Source: Bacillota bacterium (GTDB lineage Bacteria; Bacillota; DSM-12270; Thermacetogeniales; Thermacetogeniaceae). Taken from it: DNA of 9,426 bases. The notes beneath the pieces are model-generated. The model did no database searches, was not told the DNA's origin, and worked only from the letters and a program-made list of their open reading frames with translations. The stretch is from positions 1 to 9,426 of the forward strand of contig DAOURU010000026.1 of the NCBI GenBank assembly GCA_030627585.1, read 5' to 3'. The position numbers and the translations under genes are program-made. Shown here piece after piece: positions 1 through 7,208 of the stretch; positions within the stretch are counted from its first letter, which is position 1; every line of letters starts with the position of its first letter.

Positions 1-1
1 C

Positions 2-382
2 CGGCGCACGATTGTTGTTTTTCAGCCCCACCGCTATACCAGGACCTATTTTCTCAAAGAAGAATTCAGCGAAGCCTTCCGGGGAACCGACCTCGTCATT
101 GTTACGGATATTTATGCGGCGGGGGAAAAACCTCTTGACGGTGTTACTGCCGACTTAATTGTGCAGGCACTCAAGAAAAACAAACAGAATGTCGTTTATT
201 TGGGACAACTGAAAACTGTAGAAGAATTCCTCCTGCAGGAGCACCGGCCGGGTGACTTAATTCTTACAGTTGGGGCCGGAAATGTCTGGACTGTAGGACA
301 AAATCTTGCCCGGAACTTAAAGGAAAGATCAGGTCAAAAAGACCGGGGTCTTCAGAGGGTGTTATGGACTGGACAAAGCTAG
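2..382 (+). CDS. murC: UDP-N-acetylmuramate--L-alanine ligase MurC, C-terminal part
   Basis: MurC joins L-alanine to UDP-N-acetylmuramate using ATP in the cytoplasm, the first amino acid addition in peptidoglycan precursor synthesis. Only the last 126 codons are present; the gene runs off the left edge and is read from base 2. The translation has the hallmarks of the Mur ligase C-terminal domain: FQPHRYTRT near its start, then DIYAAGE, and later GDLILTVGAGN, in the order and spacing usual for MurC. The stop at 380-382 lies inside murB, so the two genes overlap by 19 bases and are probably translationally coupled. No sign of damage is seen in the visible part. Identification as MurC rather than MurD/E/F rests on the PHRYTRT and DIYAAGE motifs and on the neighbouring murB. 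Confidence 0.93.
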   Translation, partial: RRTIVVFQPHRYTRTYFLKEEFSEAFRGTDLVIVTDIYAAGEKPLDGVTADLIVQALKKNKQNVVYLGQLKTVEEFLLQEHRPGDLILTVGAGNVWTVGQNLARNLKERSGQKDRGLQRVLWTGQS

Positions 383-1278
383 CTCAGGAACTGGGACAGA
401 AGATAAAAGGGCAGGTGCTCCCCCGGGAACTTATGAAAGAGCATACTACCTGGCGGGTGGGGGGGCCTGCAGACCTCCTTTTAATTCCGCAAACCGAAGC
501 TGACGTGATACAAGGGTTGGACTATGCCGGAAAGTACGGCCTCCCGGTTACAGTAATTGGCAACGGTTCCAATATTTTAGTTAGAGATGGCGGGATTAGG
601 GGTTTAACTCTGAAAATAGCCGGAGGTCTCGCGGCTTACAAGGTAAAAGGAAATAAAATTGAGGCCGGGGCGGGCATCCTCTTGCCTCACCTGGCGCGTT
701 TGGCTTTTCGTTTGGAACTGAGCGGGCTCGAGTTCGCCCTCGGGATTCCTGCTTCCCTGGGTGGCGCCCTGGCAATGAATGCGGGGGCCTTTGGACAGCA
801 ATTGGGGGATCTTGTTCGAGAAGTGCAAGCTGTTGATTTTCATGGAGCAAGAAAGGTTTGGGACCATGCACGACTATCTTTCGGCTACCGGCGGTCCTCT
901 TTGCAGGGAGAGAACTTGATTATTTTAAAAGCGGTTCTTCTTTTAAATCCGGCTCAGGCTGCCTCGATTGCCGAGCGCATGGAGCATAATCTTGCCTCTC
1001 GCAGAAAAAGCCAGCCATTAGACATGCCTACTGCAGGAAGTGTTTTTCGGAATCCGCCAGGCCATTACGCCGGGCGGCTTATCGAGATGGCGGGCCTCAA
1101 GGGTTCTAGCGTCGGAGATGCCCAGGTTTCTTGGAAACACGCGAATTTCATCGTGAACCGGGGCCATGCAACTGCAAGCCAGATTATTGCACTGATGGAA
1201 ATTATTCAAGAACGGGTTAAGAATAAATTTGGAGTTAGTTTGAAGCCTGAGGTACGGTTGGTGGGGGAGGAAGGGTGA
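364..1278 (+). CDS. murB: UDP-N-acetylenolpyruvoylglucosamine reductase MurB
   Basis: MurB is the FAD- and NADPH-dependent enzyme that reduces UDP-GlcNAc-enolpyruvate, the MurA product, to UDP-N-acetylmuramate. The 304-residue protein is a normal length for the family. The FAD-binding region contains TTWRVGGPAD (about residues 28-37), VIGNGSNILVRDGG (64-77) and GIPASLGGALAMNAGAFG (127-144). The substrate-binding part has FGYRRSS (173-179), with Arg176 as the likely active-site arginine. TAGSVFRNP (223-231) holds the proton-donor serine at 226, and LKPEVRL (293-299) carries the conserved glutamate at 296. The ATG at 364 follows GAGGG about 6 bases upstream and overlaps murC. The gene ends 5 bases before murA, so murB and murA are almost certainly cotranscribed and carry out consecutive reactions. 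Confidence 0.97.
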   Translation: MDWTKLAQELGQKIKGQVLPRELMKEHTTWRVGGPADLLLIPQTEADVIQGLDYAGKYGLPVTVIGNGSNILVRDGGIRGLTLKIAGGLAAYKVKGNKIEAGAGILLPHLARLAFRLELSGLEFALGIPASLGGALAMNAGAFGQQLGDLVREVQAVDFHGARKVWDHARLSFGYRRSSLQGENLIILKAVLLLNPAQAASIAERMEHNLASRRKSQPLDMPTAGSVFRNPPGHYAGRLIEMAGLKGSSVGDAQVSWKHANFIVNRGHATASQIIALMEIIQERVKNKFGVSLKPEVRLVGEEG

Positions 1279-1283
1279 GGTGA

Positions 1284-2537
1284 TTGGAAAGATTAATCAT
1301 TTCCGGAGGCGTCAAGTTAAAAGGGGTTGTCACAATCAGCGGCGCGAAAAACGCCATACTTCCCATTCTTGCAGCCTGCATCTTAAATAAGAGTCCGCTT
1401 GTGCTTGAGGGAGTTCCCCATTTGGATGACGTAAAAACCATTAAAGAAGTATTGGAAGCCCTGGGGGCAAAAGTTACGTGGAACCGTGATCTGATCGAAG
1501 TGGATCCCACTACGATCTGTTCTCCGGAGGTTCCCCCTGCTTTAATGCGGCGGATGCGTGCCTCCAATTTGGTGATGGGTTCGCTGCTGGGACGTTACGG
1601 CAAGGTCAAGGCGTCCTACCCGGGCGGATGCACAATCGGCTCGCGTCCTATGGATCTGCATTTAAAAGGATTTGCGGCATTAGGCGCGCGGGTTCAAGAG
1701 AAACACGGTTTTATTGAGGCAGAAGCACCGCGTTTAAAGGGGACTGAAATTCACCTGGATTTCCCCAGTGTTGGGGCCACAGAAAATATTATGACGGCCG
1801 CTGTTTTAGCTGAAGGTACAACAATTATCCGAAACGCCGCGCGGGAACCGGAAATCGTTGATCTTCAGAACTTTCTTAATAAGCTGGGGGCACGCATCAA
1901 AGGCGCCGGCCTGGATACCATCCGCATCGATGGCGTATCCTCGCTGGAGCGGAAAATCTCTTACCGCGTAATTCCGGATCGGATTGAAACAGGAACTTTT
2001 ATGGTAGCTGCCGCCCTGGCGCGGGGTGAAGTGCTGATTAAAAACGCAATTCCGAAACATGTGGAACCGGTTACTGCGAAACTGCGAGAGGCCGGTGTAA
2101 AAATCAGAGAAGAAGACGATCAGATCCACGTGACCGGGGTCGAGAGATGGAATCCTTTAGATATCCGTACTTTCCCCTTTCCTGGCTTTCCGACAGATAT
2201 GCAACCCCAAATGATGGTTTTTCTTAGTTTGGCTAAAGGAACGAGTATAGTTACCGAAAATATATTTGAAAACCGTTTTCAACATGTTGGTGAATTAAGG
2301 CGGATGGGGGCCCAAATTCATGTTGAAGGGCGAAGTGCAATAATAAAAGGAGTTCCGAGCTTAACAGGGACAGCCGTAGAAGCCACGGATCTCAGGGCGG
2401 GCGCGGCTCTGGTTTTGGGCGGGTTAGCCGCGGAAAATACCACAATTGTTGAAGGTCTTCAGCATTTGGACCGGGGTTACGAGAGACTCGAAGAAAAACT
2501 CCGGCTGCTGGGAGCCGATATCAGGCGTCAAAGATGA
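1284..2537 (+). CDS. murA: UDP-N-acetylglucosamine 1-carboxyvinyltransferase MurA
   Basis: MurA transfers enolpyruvate from PEP to UDP-GlcNAc, the first committed step of peptidoglycan synthesis and the target of fosfomycin. The 417-residue length is typical. Lys22-Asn23 lie in SGAKNAILP. The catalytic loop SYPGGCTIGSRP has its cysteine at 116, equivalent to Cys115 of E. coli, which predicts fosfomycin sensitivity at this enzyme. GFPTDMQPQ carries Asp305, the base that acts on the substrate. The later NRFQHVGELRRMGA segment is also conserved. The start is TTG at 1284, preceded by a purine-rich GGGGGAGGAAGGG stretch (1263-1275). Its place between murB and ftsQ is the arrangement seen in several Clostridia rather than that of E. 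coli. Many Firmicutes carry a second MurA paralogue; whether one exists here cannot be seen. Confidence 0.97.
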   Translation: MERLIISGGVKLKGVVTISGAKNAILPILAACILNKSPLVLEGVPHLDDVKTIKEVLEALGAKVTWNRDLIEVDPTTICSPEVPPALMRRMRASNLVMGSLLGRYGKVKASYPGGCTIGSRPMDLHLKGFAALGARVQEKHGFIEAEAPRLKGTEIHLDFPSVGATENIMTAAVLAEGTTIIRNAAREPEIVDLQNFLNKLGARIKGAGLDTIRIDGVSSLERKISYRVIPDRIETGTFMVAAALARGEVLIKNAIPKHVEPVTAKLREAGVKIREEDDQIHVTGVERWNPLDIRTFPFPGFPTDMQPQMMVFLSLAKGTSIVTENIFENRFQHVGELRRMGAQIHVEGRSAIIKGVPSLTGTAVEATDLRAGAALVLGGLAAENTTIVEGLQHLDRGYERLEEKLRLLGADIRRQR

Positions 2538-2573
2538 TTTCTTAGATTTTTTTCGCATGGGAGGGGACAGGCC

Positions 2574-3395
2574 TTGCATCGTTCTTGCAGCTTCCGCCGG
2601 AAGTATAAACAGCAGGATTTGCATAAATTTTTACGTACATTAAATAAAATTCTGGTTTGCACGGTCGGCGTCTTAGGCTTGTACTGCTTCAGCCAATCCT
2701 CCTTCTTTGCCTTGAAAAATATCGAGGTTCAGGGGCTGAAACGCTTATCCTCAGCCGAGGTAACCAAAAAGAGCGGTTTGAGCAAAGGGAGAAATTTATT
2801 CCAGATAGATTTGGCACAGGCGAAAAAACGCCTTCTGGCGCACCCTTTAATTGAAAGGGTAGAGGTAAAACGGCACCTGCCGCAAACCGTCTTAATTAAA
2901 CTCCAGGAAAGAGAGCCGCGGGCTTTGTTTTTAATTGATCATAACTTTCTTGTCCTTGATCAGAAGGGATTCTGCGTCGATAAAATTACCTCCCTCGAGC
3001 CTTATGATCTTCCCATTATTACAGGTTTAACACCAAGCTCGACCGCTTTGGGTGAGCAGGTGAGCCGAAATCGTAGTTTAGTGAAAGTTTTAACTGCTCT
3101 TGACGGAGATGTGCAATCCTTTTTTTCGGAAGTGAATCTTGCCGTACCTGATCACATCAGAGGCTACAGCAGAGAAGGGATTCCAGTTTTACTGGGAACC
3201 CCCGAAAATTTGCCCGAAAAATTCCGTCTCGCGGTTTCTTTTCTGGGAAGCCTAAAAAACGCCGAAGCGGTTGAATATGTCGACATCAGGACGGTTCAAG
3301 CCCCTGCAGTAAAATACCTTGAAAACAAAGCACAGAAAAGAGAAAAAAGTGTTTCAACTGGATTAAAAGAAAAGGGAAATATTGATTTACGTTGA
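2574..3395 (+). CDS. ftsQ: cell division protein FtsQ/DivIB
   Basis: FtsQ/DivIB is a bitopic membrane protein of the divisome that works with FtsL/DivIC and FtsB at the septum. The 273-residue protein has a basic N-terminus (RRKYKQQ), one membrane segment at about residues 25-42, and an extracytoplasmic POTRA domain from about 47 to 116 (FFALKNIEVQGLKRLSSAEV at 44-63, later HPLIERVEVKRHLP). The beta domain runs to about residue 242, ending in AVEYVDIRT, and a charged tail follows. The start is TTG at 2574, behind GGGAGGGGAC (2559-2568); the nearby ATG at 2557 is in another frame. Sequence conservation in this family is low, so the call rests mainly on the fold pattern and on its place just before ftsA. 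The name divIB would suit a Firmicute equally well. Confidence 0.92.
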   Translation: MHRSCSFRRKYKQQDLHKFLRTLNKILVCTVGVLGLYCFSQSSFFALKNIEVQGLKRLSSAEVTKKSGLSKGRNLFQIDLAQAKKRLLAHPLIERVEVKRHLPQTVLIKLQEREPRALFLIDHNFLVLDQKGFCVDKITSLEPYDLPIITGLTPSSTALGEQVSRNRSLVKVLTALDGDVQSFFSEVNLAVPDHIRGYSREGIPVLLGTPENLPEKFRLAVSFLGSLKNAEAVEYVDIRTVQAPAVKYLENKAQKREKSVSTGLKEKGNIDLR

Positions 3396-3435
3396 ATTTT
3401 CCTTTTAAGTAAAAAACCGGGTGGAGGTGCAGCGA

Positions 3436-4665
3436 TTGGCCCGGGGAAACACAATCGTCGGCCTTGATGTAGGAAGCACGAAGGTTGCTGTAATTGTAGG
3501 AGAAATTGGGTTAGATGAACAACTTCAGATTCTGGGTTTCGGAACTGCTTCCTCGACCGGGATTCGAAGGGGAGCTGTTATAGATATTGAAAATACTGTC
3601 CGTTCGATTGAAGAGGCGATCGAAAAGGCGGAGCAAATGAGTGGACGCCCTATTGAGGGGGGGTACGTTGGCATTACGGGGACAACGATTTCATCTCTCA
3701 ATAATCGGGGTGTTGTTGCGGTTTCGAACCCGGAGCAGGAAATTGCTCAAGAAGATGTTGAGAGAGTGCTTCAGGCGGCGCGGGTCATTGCTCTCCCTCC
3801 TGACCGGCGGATTCTCCACGTCATTCCGCGCCAATTTATTGTTGATGGAAATGATAATATCCTTGATCCTGTTGGTATGCTGGGGTCACGCCTTGAGGTA
3901 GAAACCCACATCGTTACCAGTACCCACGCCGCAATCCAGAATCTTCTGAAGTGTTGCGAACGGGCAGGTTTTCATGTCCAGGAATTTGTTTTAAATGCAT
4001 ATGCTTCGGGAGAAGCTGTTCTTCTCCCAGCGGAGAAGGAATTGGGTGTAGTTGTTGTGGATATTGGAGGTGGTACAACTGATATTGCTCTTTTTGAGCA
4101 AGGCTCCCTCTGGTTTACCTGTGTTCTGCCCGTAGGTGGTGATTATATCACGAGCGATCTTGCGGTAGGCTTAAGAACTCCGCTAACTCAAGCAGAAATT
4201 GTTAAAAAAGACCATGGCTGTACCCTGCCGGCTTTAACATCCGACAGCGAATATGTTGAGATCTCCAGCGTTGGGGGGAAAGATACCCGCCGCGTTTCCA
4301 GAAGAACGATTGCAAATATTATTCAACCCCGGGTGCAGGAAATTCTTGGTTTGGTTAAGAATCAATTAGAGAGATCGGGGTACCAGGGATTACTCCCGGG
4401 GGGAATTGTTTTAACAGGGGGTGCGGCTTTAACTGACGGGATTGTTGAACTGGCAACCGAAGAACTGCAAAGGCCGGTTCGGATGGGTTATCCTGAGGCT
4501 GTGGGTGGCCTTGTTGATGTAATTAGCAGTCCAGTTTTTGCAGCCGGGATAGGATTATTGTTGTACGGAGCGAAAAAACGAAGTTATATAAGAGAGGAAA
4601 CTGAATTGTTGTCTTGGAAGGGGCTAATTAGTAAAGCGAAAAAAATATTTAAAGATCTTTTTTAG
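3436..4665 (+). CDS. ftsA: cell division protein FtsA
   Basis: FtsA is an actin-like ATPase that tethers FtsZ filaments to the membrane and recruits later divisome proteins. Counted from this start the protein is 409 residues. IVGLDVGSTKVAVIVGE near the N-terminus is the phosphate-1 loop, VVVDIGGGTTDIALFEQG (about 206-223) the phosphate-2 loop, and GGIVLTGGAALTDGI (about 322-336) the adenosine motif. The last residues, LISKAKKIFKDLF, form a basic amphipathic helix, the expected membrane-targeting sequence. The start chosen is TTG at 3436, because GGAGGTG (3423-3429) sits 6 bases upstream. The in-frame GTG at 3421 would add five residues but lacks a ribosome binding site and overlaps this one. 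ftsZ follows 22 bases after the stop, in the usual operon order. Confidence 0.96.
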   Translation: MARGNTIVGLDVGSTKVAVIVGEIGLDEQLQILGFGTASSTGIRRGAVIDIENTVRSIEEAIEKAEQMSGRPIEGGYVGITGTTISSLNNRGVVAVSNPEQEIAQEDVERVLQAARVIALPPDRRILHVIPRQFIVDGNDNILDPVGMLGSRLEVETHIVTSTHAAIQNLLKCCERAGFHVQEFVLNAYASGEAVLLPAEKELGVVVVDIGGGTTDIALFEQGSLWFTCVLPVGGDYITSDLAVGLRTPLTQAEIVKKDHGCTLPALTSDSEYVEISSVGGKDTRRVSRRTIANIIQPRVQEILGLVKNQLERSGYQGLLPGGIVLTGGAALTDGIVELATEELQRPVRMGYPEAVGGLVDVISSPVFAAGIGLLLYGAKKRSYIREETELLSWKGLISKAKKIFKDLF

Positions 4666-4687
4666 GAAGTGAGGGGTTAACGGGGAG

Positions 4688-5728
4688 ATGCTGGAATTAG
4701 AACTCGAGGTCAATCAATTTGCTGATATTAAAGTGATTGGAATCGGCGGTGGAGGGAACAATGCGGTAAACAGAATGATTCAGGCGGGACTCAAGGGTGT
4801 TCACTTTGTTGCTGTAAACACCGACGCCCAGGCCTTAAGTTTATCACTTTCGGAACACAAGATTCAAATTGGTGCGAAGTTAACAAAAGGGCTGGGTGCC
4901 GGAGCCGATCCGGAAATTGGGTTTAAAGCCGCCGAGGAAAGCAGAGAAGAATTGATGCAGACGTTGCGTGGCGCAGATATGATTTTTGTTACTGCAGGCA
5001 TGGGGGGAGGAACAGGTACCGGAGGGGCGCCTGTTGTTGCTGAAGTTGCGAAAGAATTGGGAGCGCTTACGGTTGGGGTTGTGACGCGTCCTTTTACCTT
5101 TGAGGGTCGAAAACGGGCCAGCCAGGCGGAAAAGGGGATTCAAGAATTAAAATCCAAGGTTGATACCTTGATCACTATTCCCAATGACCGCCTTCTTCAG
5201 GTTGTGGACCGGAATACTTCTATCAACGAGGCCTTCCAGATCGCGGACGACGTTTTAAGACAGGGAGTACAGGGAATCTCGGACTTAATTGCTGTGCCTG
5301 GTTTGATTAATTTGGATTTTGCGGATGTAAAAACAATCATGCTGGAAAGAGGTTCAGCATTAATGGGAATTGGCAGTGCGCGGGGAGAAAATCGGGCTTC
5401 CGAGGCGGCCCAGATTGCGATTTCAAGCCCCCTGTTGGAAACCTCCATTGAGGGGGCGAAGGGAGTTCTTTTAAATATTACCGGAGGTCCCAACCTGGGC
5501 CTGTTTGAGGTAAACGAAGCCGCGGAGATTATTGCCCAGGCCGCAGATCCTGAAGCAAATATCATTTTTGGTGCAGTTATTGACGAGAACCTTGATGATG
5601 AAGTAAGGGTAACCGTAATTGCAACAGGATTTGATGCCAAACCGGTTGCAAAAGATTCTGAGGTAATCGATTTAAGGTCTTTTACTTCAGAAGATCTTGA
5701 CATTCCCGCCTTTTTGCGTCGCCGCTAG
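4688..5728 (+). CDS. ftsZ: cell division protein FtsZ
   Basis: FtsZ is the tubulin-like GTPase that polymerises into the cytokinetic ring. The 346-residue protein has [14 protein letters not shown] (about 18-31) and the tubulin signature [12 protein letters not shown] (104-115) for nucleotide binding. The T7 synergy loop NLDFADV (208-214) supplies Asp210 and Asp213 to the neighbouring subunit for GTP hydrolysis. The globular core ends near residue 316. A very short linker of about 17-20 residues leads to the C-terminal peptide [11 protein letters not shown], which binds FtsA and other partners. The ATG at 4688 lies downstream of GTGAGGGG (4669-4676); GGGGAG (4682-4687) abuts the start and is too close to be the main site. 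The gene ends 36 bases before a strong terminator, so it is probably the last gene of the transcription unit. Confidence 0.98.
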   Translation: MLELELEVNQFADIKVIGIGGGGNNAVNRMIQAGLKGVHFVAVNTDAQALSLSLSEHKIQIGAKLTKGLGAGADPEIGFKAAEESREELMQTLRGADMIFVTAGMGGGTGTGGAPVVAEVAKELGALTVGVVTRPFTFEGRKRASQAEKGIQELKSKVDTLITIPNDRLLQVVDRNTSINEAFQIADDVLRQGVQGISDLIAVPGLINLDFADVKTIMLERGSALMGIGSARGENRASEAAQIAISSPLLETSIEGAKGVLLNITGGPNLGLFEVNEAAEIIAQAADPEANIIFGAVIDENLDDEVRVTVIATGFDAKPVAKDSEVIDLRSFTSEDLDIPAFLRRR

Positions 5729-5738
5729 GAAAAAGGAA

Positions 5739-5782
5739 AATTTTTAATCCCTTTGGGCTTAACTGGCTGAGATCATTTTAGG
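5739..5782. repeat. Direct repeat, left copy (44 bp or more), just after ftsZ
   Basis: This stretch between the ftsZ stop and the terminator loop is repeated base for base at 9383-9426, the very end of the window. The left boundary is sharp, because the bases before it (5738 and 9382) differ and no similarity continues upstream. The right boundary is unknown, since the second copy runs off the window. The repeat includes the 5' arm of the ftsZ terminator hairpin. The two copies lie 3,644 bp apart and bracket the accessory segment. Confidence 0.95.
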
Positions 5783-5797
5783 GTCTCAGCCTTTTTT
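5765..5797 (+). terminator. Rho-independent terminator of the dcw operon after ftsZ
   Basis: GGCTGAGATC (5765-5774) pairs with GGTCTCAGCC (5782-5791) to give a 10-bp stem with one T-G pair and a 7-base loop, followed directly by six T residues (5792-5797). Its position 36 bases after the ftsZ stop fits termination of the murC-ftsZ transcript. The T run is on the + strand, so it serves the ftsZ direction. Confidence 0.93.
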
Positions 5798-5923
5798 GTT
5801 TTCGCTCCTGCCATTTTTTGACATGTTTTACTTTTACCTGAGTTTATCAGTTGGCCCCCAAATTTGCTCCTTTCAAAAGTGAAAAATGGTTTAACAACGG
5901 CATTTCTGGCGATGACGAGATGC

Positions 5924-5940
5924 AGACAAAATATTTGTCT
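5924..5940. promoter_or_regulatory. Inverted repeat, candidate operator upstream of the MNT/HEPN pair
   Basis: AGACAAA (5924-5930), a 3-base centre ATA, and TTTGTCT (5934-5940) form a perfect 7-bp inverted repeat. Its right arm contains TTGTCT, the candidate -35 box of the promoter driving the toxin-antitoxin pair. Toxin-antitoxin operons are often autoregulated, so an operator here is plausible. An RNA hairpin followed by T residues is an alternative reading. No binding protein can be named. Confidence 0.4.
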
Positions 5941-5965
5941 TTTTACCTCCTCCATGTGGTAGAAT
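5935..5965 (+). promoter_or_regulatory. Candidate sigma-A promoter for the MNT/HEPN pair
   Basis: TTGTCT (5935-5940) resembles a -35 box and TAGAAT (5960-5965) a -10 box, with a 19-base spacer that is slightly longer than ideal. The predicted start would be near 5972, about 50 bases before the GTG of the nucleotidyltransferase gene. A promoter is expected here because the strong ftsZ terminator lies between this pair and the operon upstream. Confidence 0.4.
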
Positions 5966-6023
5966 AAACGCAAGAACTGCCTTAACAGTCTTCCAAGTCA
6001 CAGATCAAAGGTGGTGACTGTTC

Positions 6024-6392
6024 GTGCTTGGAAAAGATAAGGAACACGAGTGCACGGAGATTCGCGACTGGTTGGCTTTAGAGGTAGAGGTTTTGGCTCA
6101 GGAGCGAATCGACCAGATGATCTCAAGGGCAAAAAAAATAGCAGCTTCTGTTAGCAGGAAATACTGTGTAAGCGTCTACCTTTTTGGGTCCCTAGTGAAA
6201 AGTCGGGTGCATGACCGGTCAGATATAGACCTTCTAATCTGCGGCAGCCTTTCGGAGTCCCAAAAACGGGAAATCGCCCTCGAAATAGAGAATCTCGCAG
6301 CACCGTATCCGGTGGATGTGCTTTTTGCAGATGAGGTGAGCGAGCAGATGAGACACGCCATAATGGAAAGAGGTGTTAAACTGACGTGTTGA
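6024..6392 (+). CDS. MntA-like minimal nucleotidyltransferase antitoxin
   Basis: This 122-residue protein belongs to the small DNA-polymerase-beta-type nucleotidyltransferases. LFGSLVKSRVHDRSDIDLLI has the family motif G-S-x10-D-x-D with Gly55, Ser56, Asp67 and Asp69. A third acidic residue, Asp98 in VDVLFADE, completes the usual metal-binding triad. Proteins of this type (MntA) act as antitoxins in MNT/HEPN modules, where the characterised members add AMP to a tyrosine of the HEPN toxin. The start is GTG at 6024 behind AAAGGTGGTGA (6007-6017). The gene overlaps the HEPN gene by 7 bases, which fits translational coupling. The first 45 or so residues are an acidic, helical extension before the core. 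All catalytic residues are in place, so an active enzyme is predicted; the antitoxin role is inferred from family and partner. Confidence 0.85.
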   Translation: MLGKDKEHECTEIRDWLALEVEVLAQERIDQMISRAKKIAASVSRKYCVSVYLFGSLVKSRVHDRSDIDLLICGSLSESQKREIALEIENLAAPYPVDVLFADEVSEQMRHAIMERGVKLTC

Positions 6393-6937
6393 CTTTGAAA
6401 ACACTGGTCTACCTGGAGGCTGAAATAAAAGAAGAAATTGAGGGGTTGAGCCGAATATGTTCAATTCTTCAGGATAAAGGCTTCTTCGACGAATCGTCTG
6501 CGCGGCAGAAAATTCTTGATGAAGTCGTGCTACGTGGAGCAGCAGGCATGATTCAGGATTATTACAGCGGTGTAGAGCGCATTTTCAAAAGGATTGCAGC
6601 AGAAATAGATGAAAGGCTGCCTAAAGGCGAAAGCTGGCACAAGTCTCTGCTGGATCAGATGAAAATAGAGGTCCCTGGTGTCCGGCTGCGGGTCATTTCT
6701 AAAACCACATACAGCAAGCTGGACGACCTGCGGAGTTTCAGGCACAAGGTCGGGAATATCTACGGATTCAACCTGATCCCCGAACGTGTCCTGGTTCACC
6801 TGCTGGCACTGCCGGAACTGGATGCTTCTTTCAGGAACGATGTCCAAACATTTTTGCAGGAAATGAAGTCAATAGTTAAAGAGAGAATGGTTAAGGACAA
6901 ACTGAAGAATACAAGAAAGCCAAAACTGACGTTCTAG
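6386..6937 (+). CDS. HepT-like HEPN-domain toxin partner
   Basis: This 183-residue, mostly helical protein resembles the longer HepT-like HEPN family that pairs with small nucleotidyltransferases. The telling segment is LRSFRHKVGNIYGFNLIPER (about 115-134). In HEPN ribonucleases the active site is R-x4-6-H, and in HepT the motif is R-x4-H-x-Y, with the tyrosine being the residue modified by MntA. Here Arg119 and Tyr126 align, but the histidine position holds Asn124; His120 directly follows the arginine and might substitute. Whether the protein is an active RNase, a weakened one or a member of a subfamily that normally has asparagine cannot be decided from one sequence. The start is GTG at 6386, with GAGGTG (6370-6375) 10 bases upstream and inside the partner gene; TTG at 6389 is an alternative. 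The lysine-rich C-terminus ends in KPKLTF. Confidence 0.78.
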   Translation: MLTLKTLVYLEAEIKEEIEGLSRICSILQDKGFFDESSARQKILDEVVLRGAAGMIQDYYSGVERIFKRIAAEIDERLPKGESWHKSLLDQMKIEVPGVRLRVISKTTYSKLDDLRSFRHKVGNIYGFNLIPERVLVHLLALPELDASFRNDVQTFLQEMKSIVKERMVKDKLKNTRKPKLTF

Positions 6938-7058
6938 ACTCTTTGCAAAACTGCCGTGGGAAGACCCTGCCCCTGACTGGGAAATTTCTCTGTTGGATTT
7001 TTGGGAACAAGAGCAGTTTCTTCCGGGAGCATCGGTAAGATTGAACATAATAGATTAG
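6930..7058 (+). other. Short open stretch, possible gene fragment of unknown type
   Basis: A 42-codon open frame on the + strand begins in a different frame from the HEPN gene, right at its end, and closes with TAG at 7056-7058. Its translation (for example LPWEDPAPDWEISLLDFWEQ, then FLPGASVRLNIID) is rich in tryptophan and acidic residues and reads like the C-terminus of a protein. It has no convincing start codon or ribosome binding site, and I recognise no family. It may be a gene remnant or chance. Confidence 0.2.
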
Positions 7059-7078
7059 TATTAGAAGGCCGTATGTCT

Positions 7079-7208
7079 TCAAAGCAAATCAGCAAACTCT
7101 TCTCCGGTGAGTCCAGCCTGGCGAAGAATACTTTTTAACGCGAGTGAAACCGCGACGGAGCAGAGCCGCTAGCACTTCTTTACCCGTTACTCTAGGGAGA
7201 CGCGTCAT
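7079..7208 (-). pseudogene. hicA: HicA mRNA interferase toxin, internally deleted remnant
   Basis: HicA is a small double-stranded-RNA-binding-fold toxin that cuts mRNA using a conserved histidine. This remnant starts with ATG at 7208, overlapping the hicB stop in an ATGA arrangement typical of hicBA operons. The start MTRLPRVTGKEVLAALLRRG is clearly HicA. It then jumps, with a one-base frame change near 7130, directly to ILRQAGLTGEEFADLL, the usual HicA C-terminus ending with TGA at 7079-7081. Only about 130 bases remain of the usual 230-250. The missing middle is the part that normally holds the glycine-serine-histidine catalytic segment, so an active toxin is very unlikely. As read without correction, the frame ends after about 40 codons. 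Confidence 0.82.

Noticed and set aside
3421..3435. GTG at 3421 as the ftsA start.
   Set aside because: It has no ribosome binding site upstream and overlaps the GGAGGTG that is well placed for the TTG at 3436.
5197..5703. A 168-codon open frame on the - strand.
   Set aside because: It lies entirely opposite ftsZ, which is unmistakable. The frame is a by-product of ftsZ codon use.
5818..5850. A perfect TTGACA at 5818-5823, possibly also resembling a Spo0A box, as a promoter for the downstream region.
   Set aside because: No acceptable -10 box lies 16-18 bases downstream. A single near-match to a Spo0A site is not evidence.
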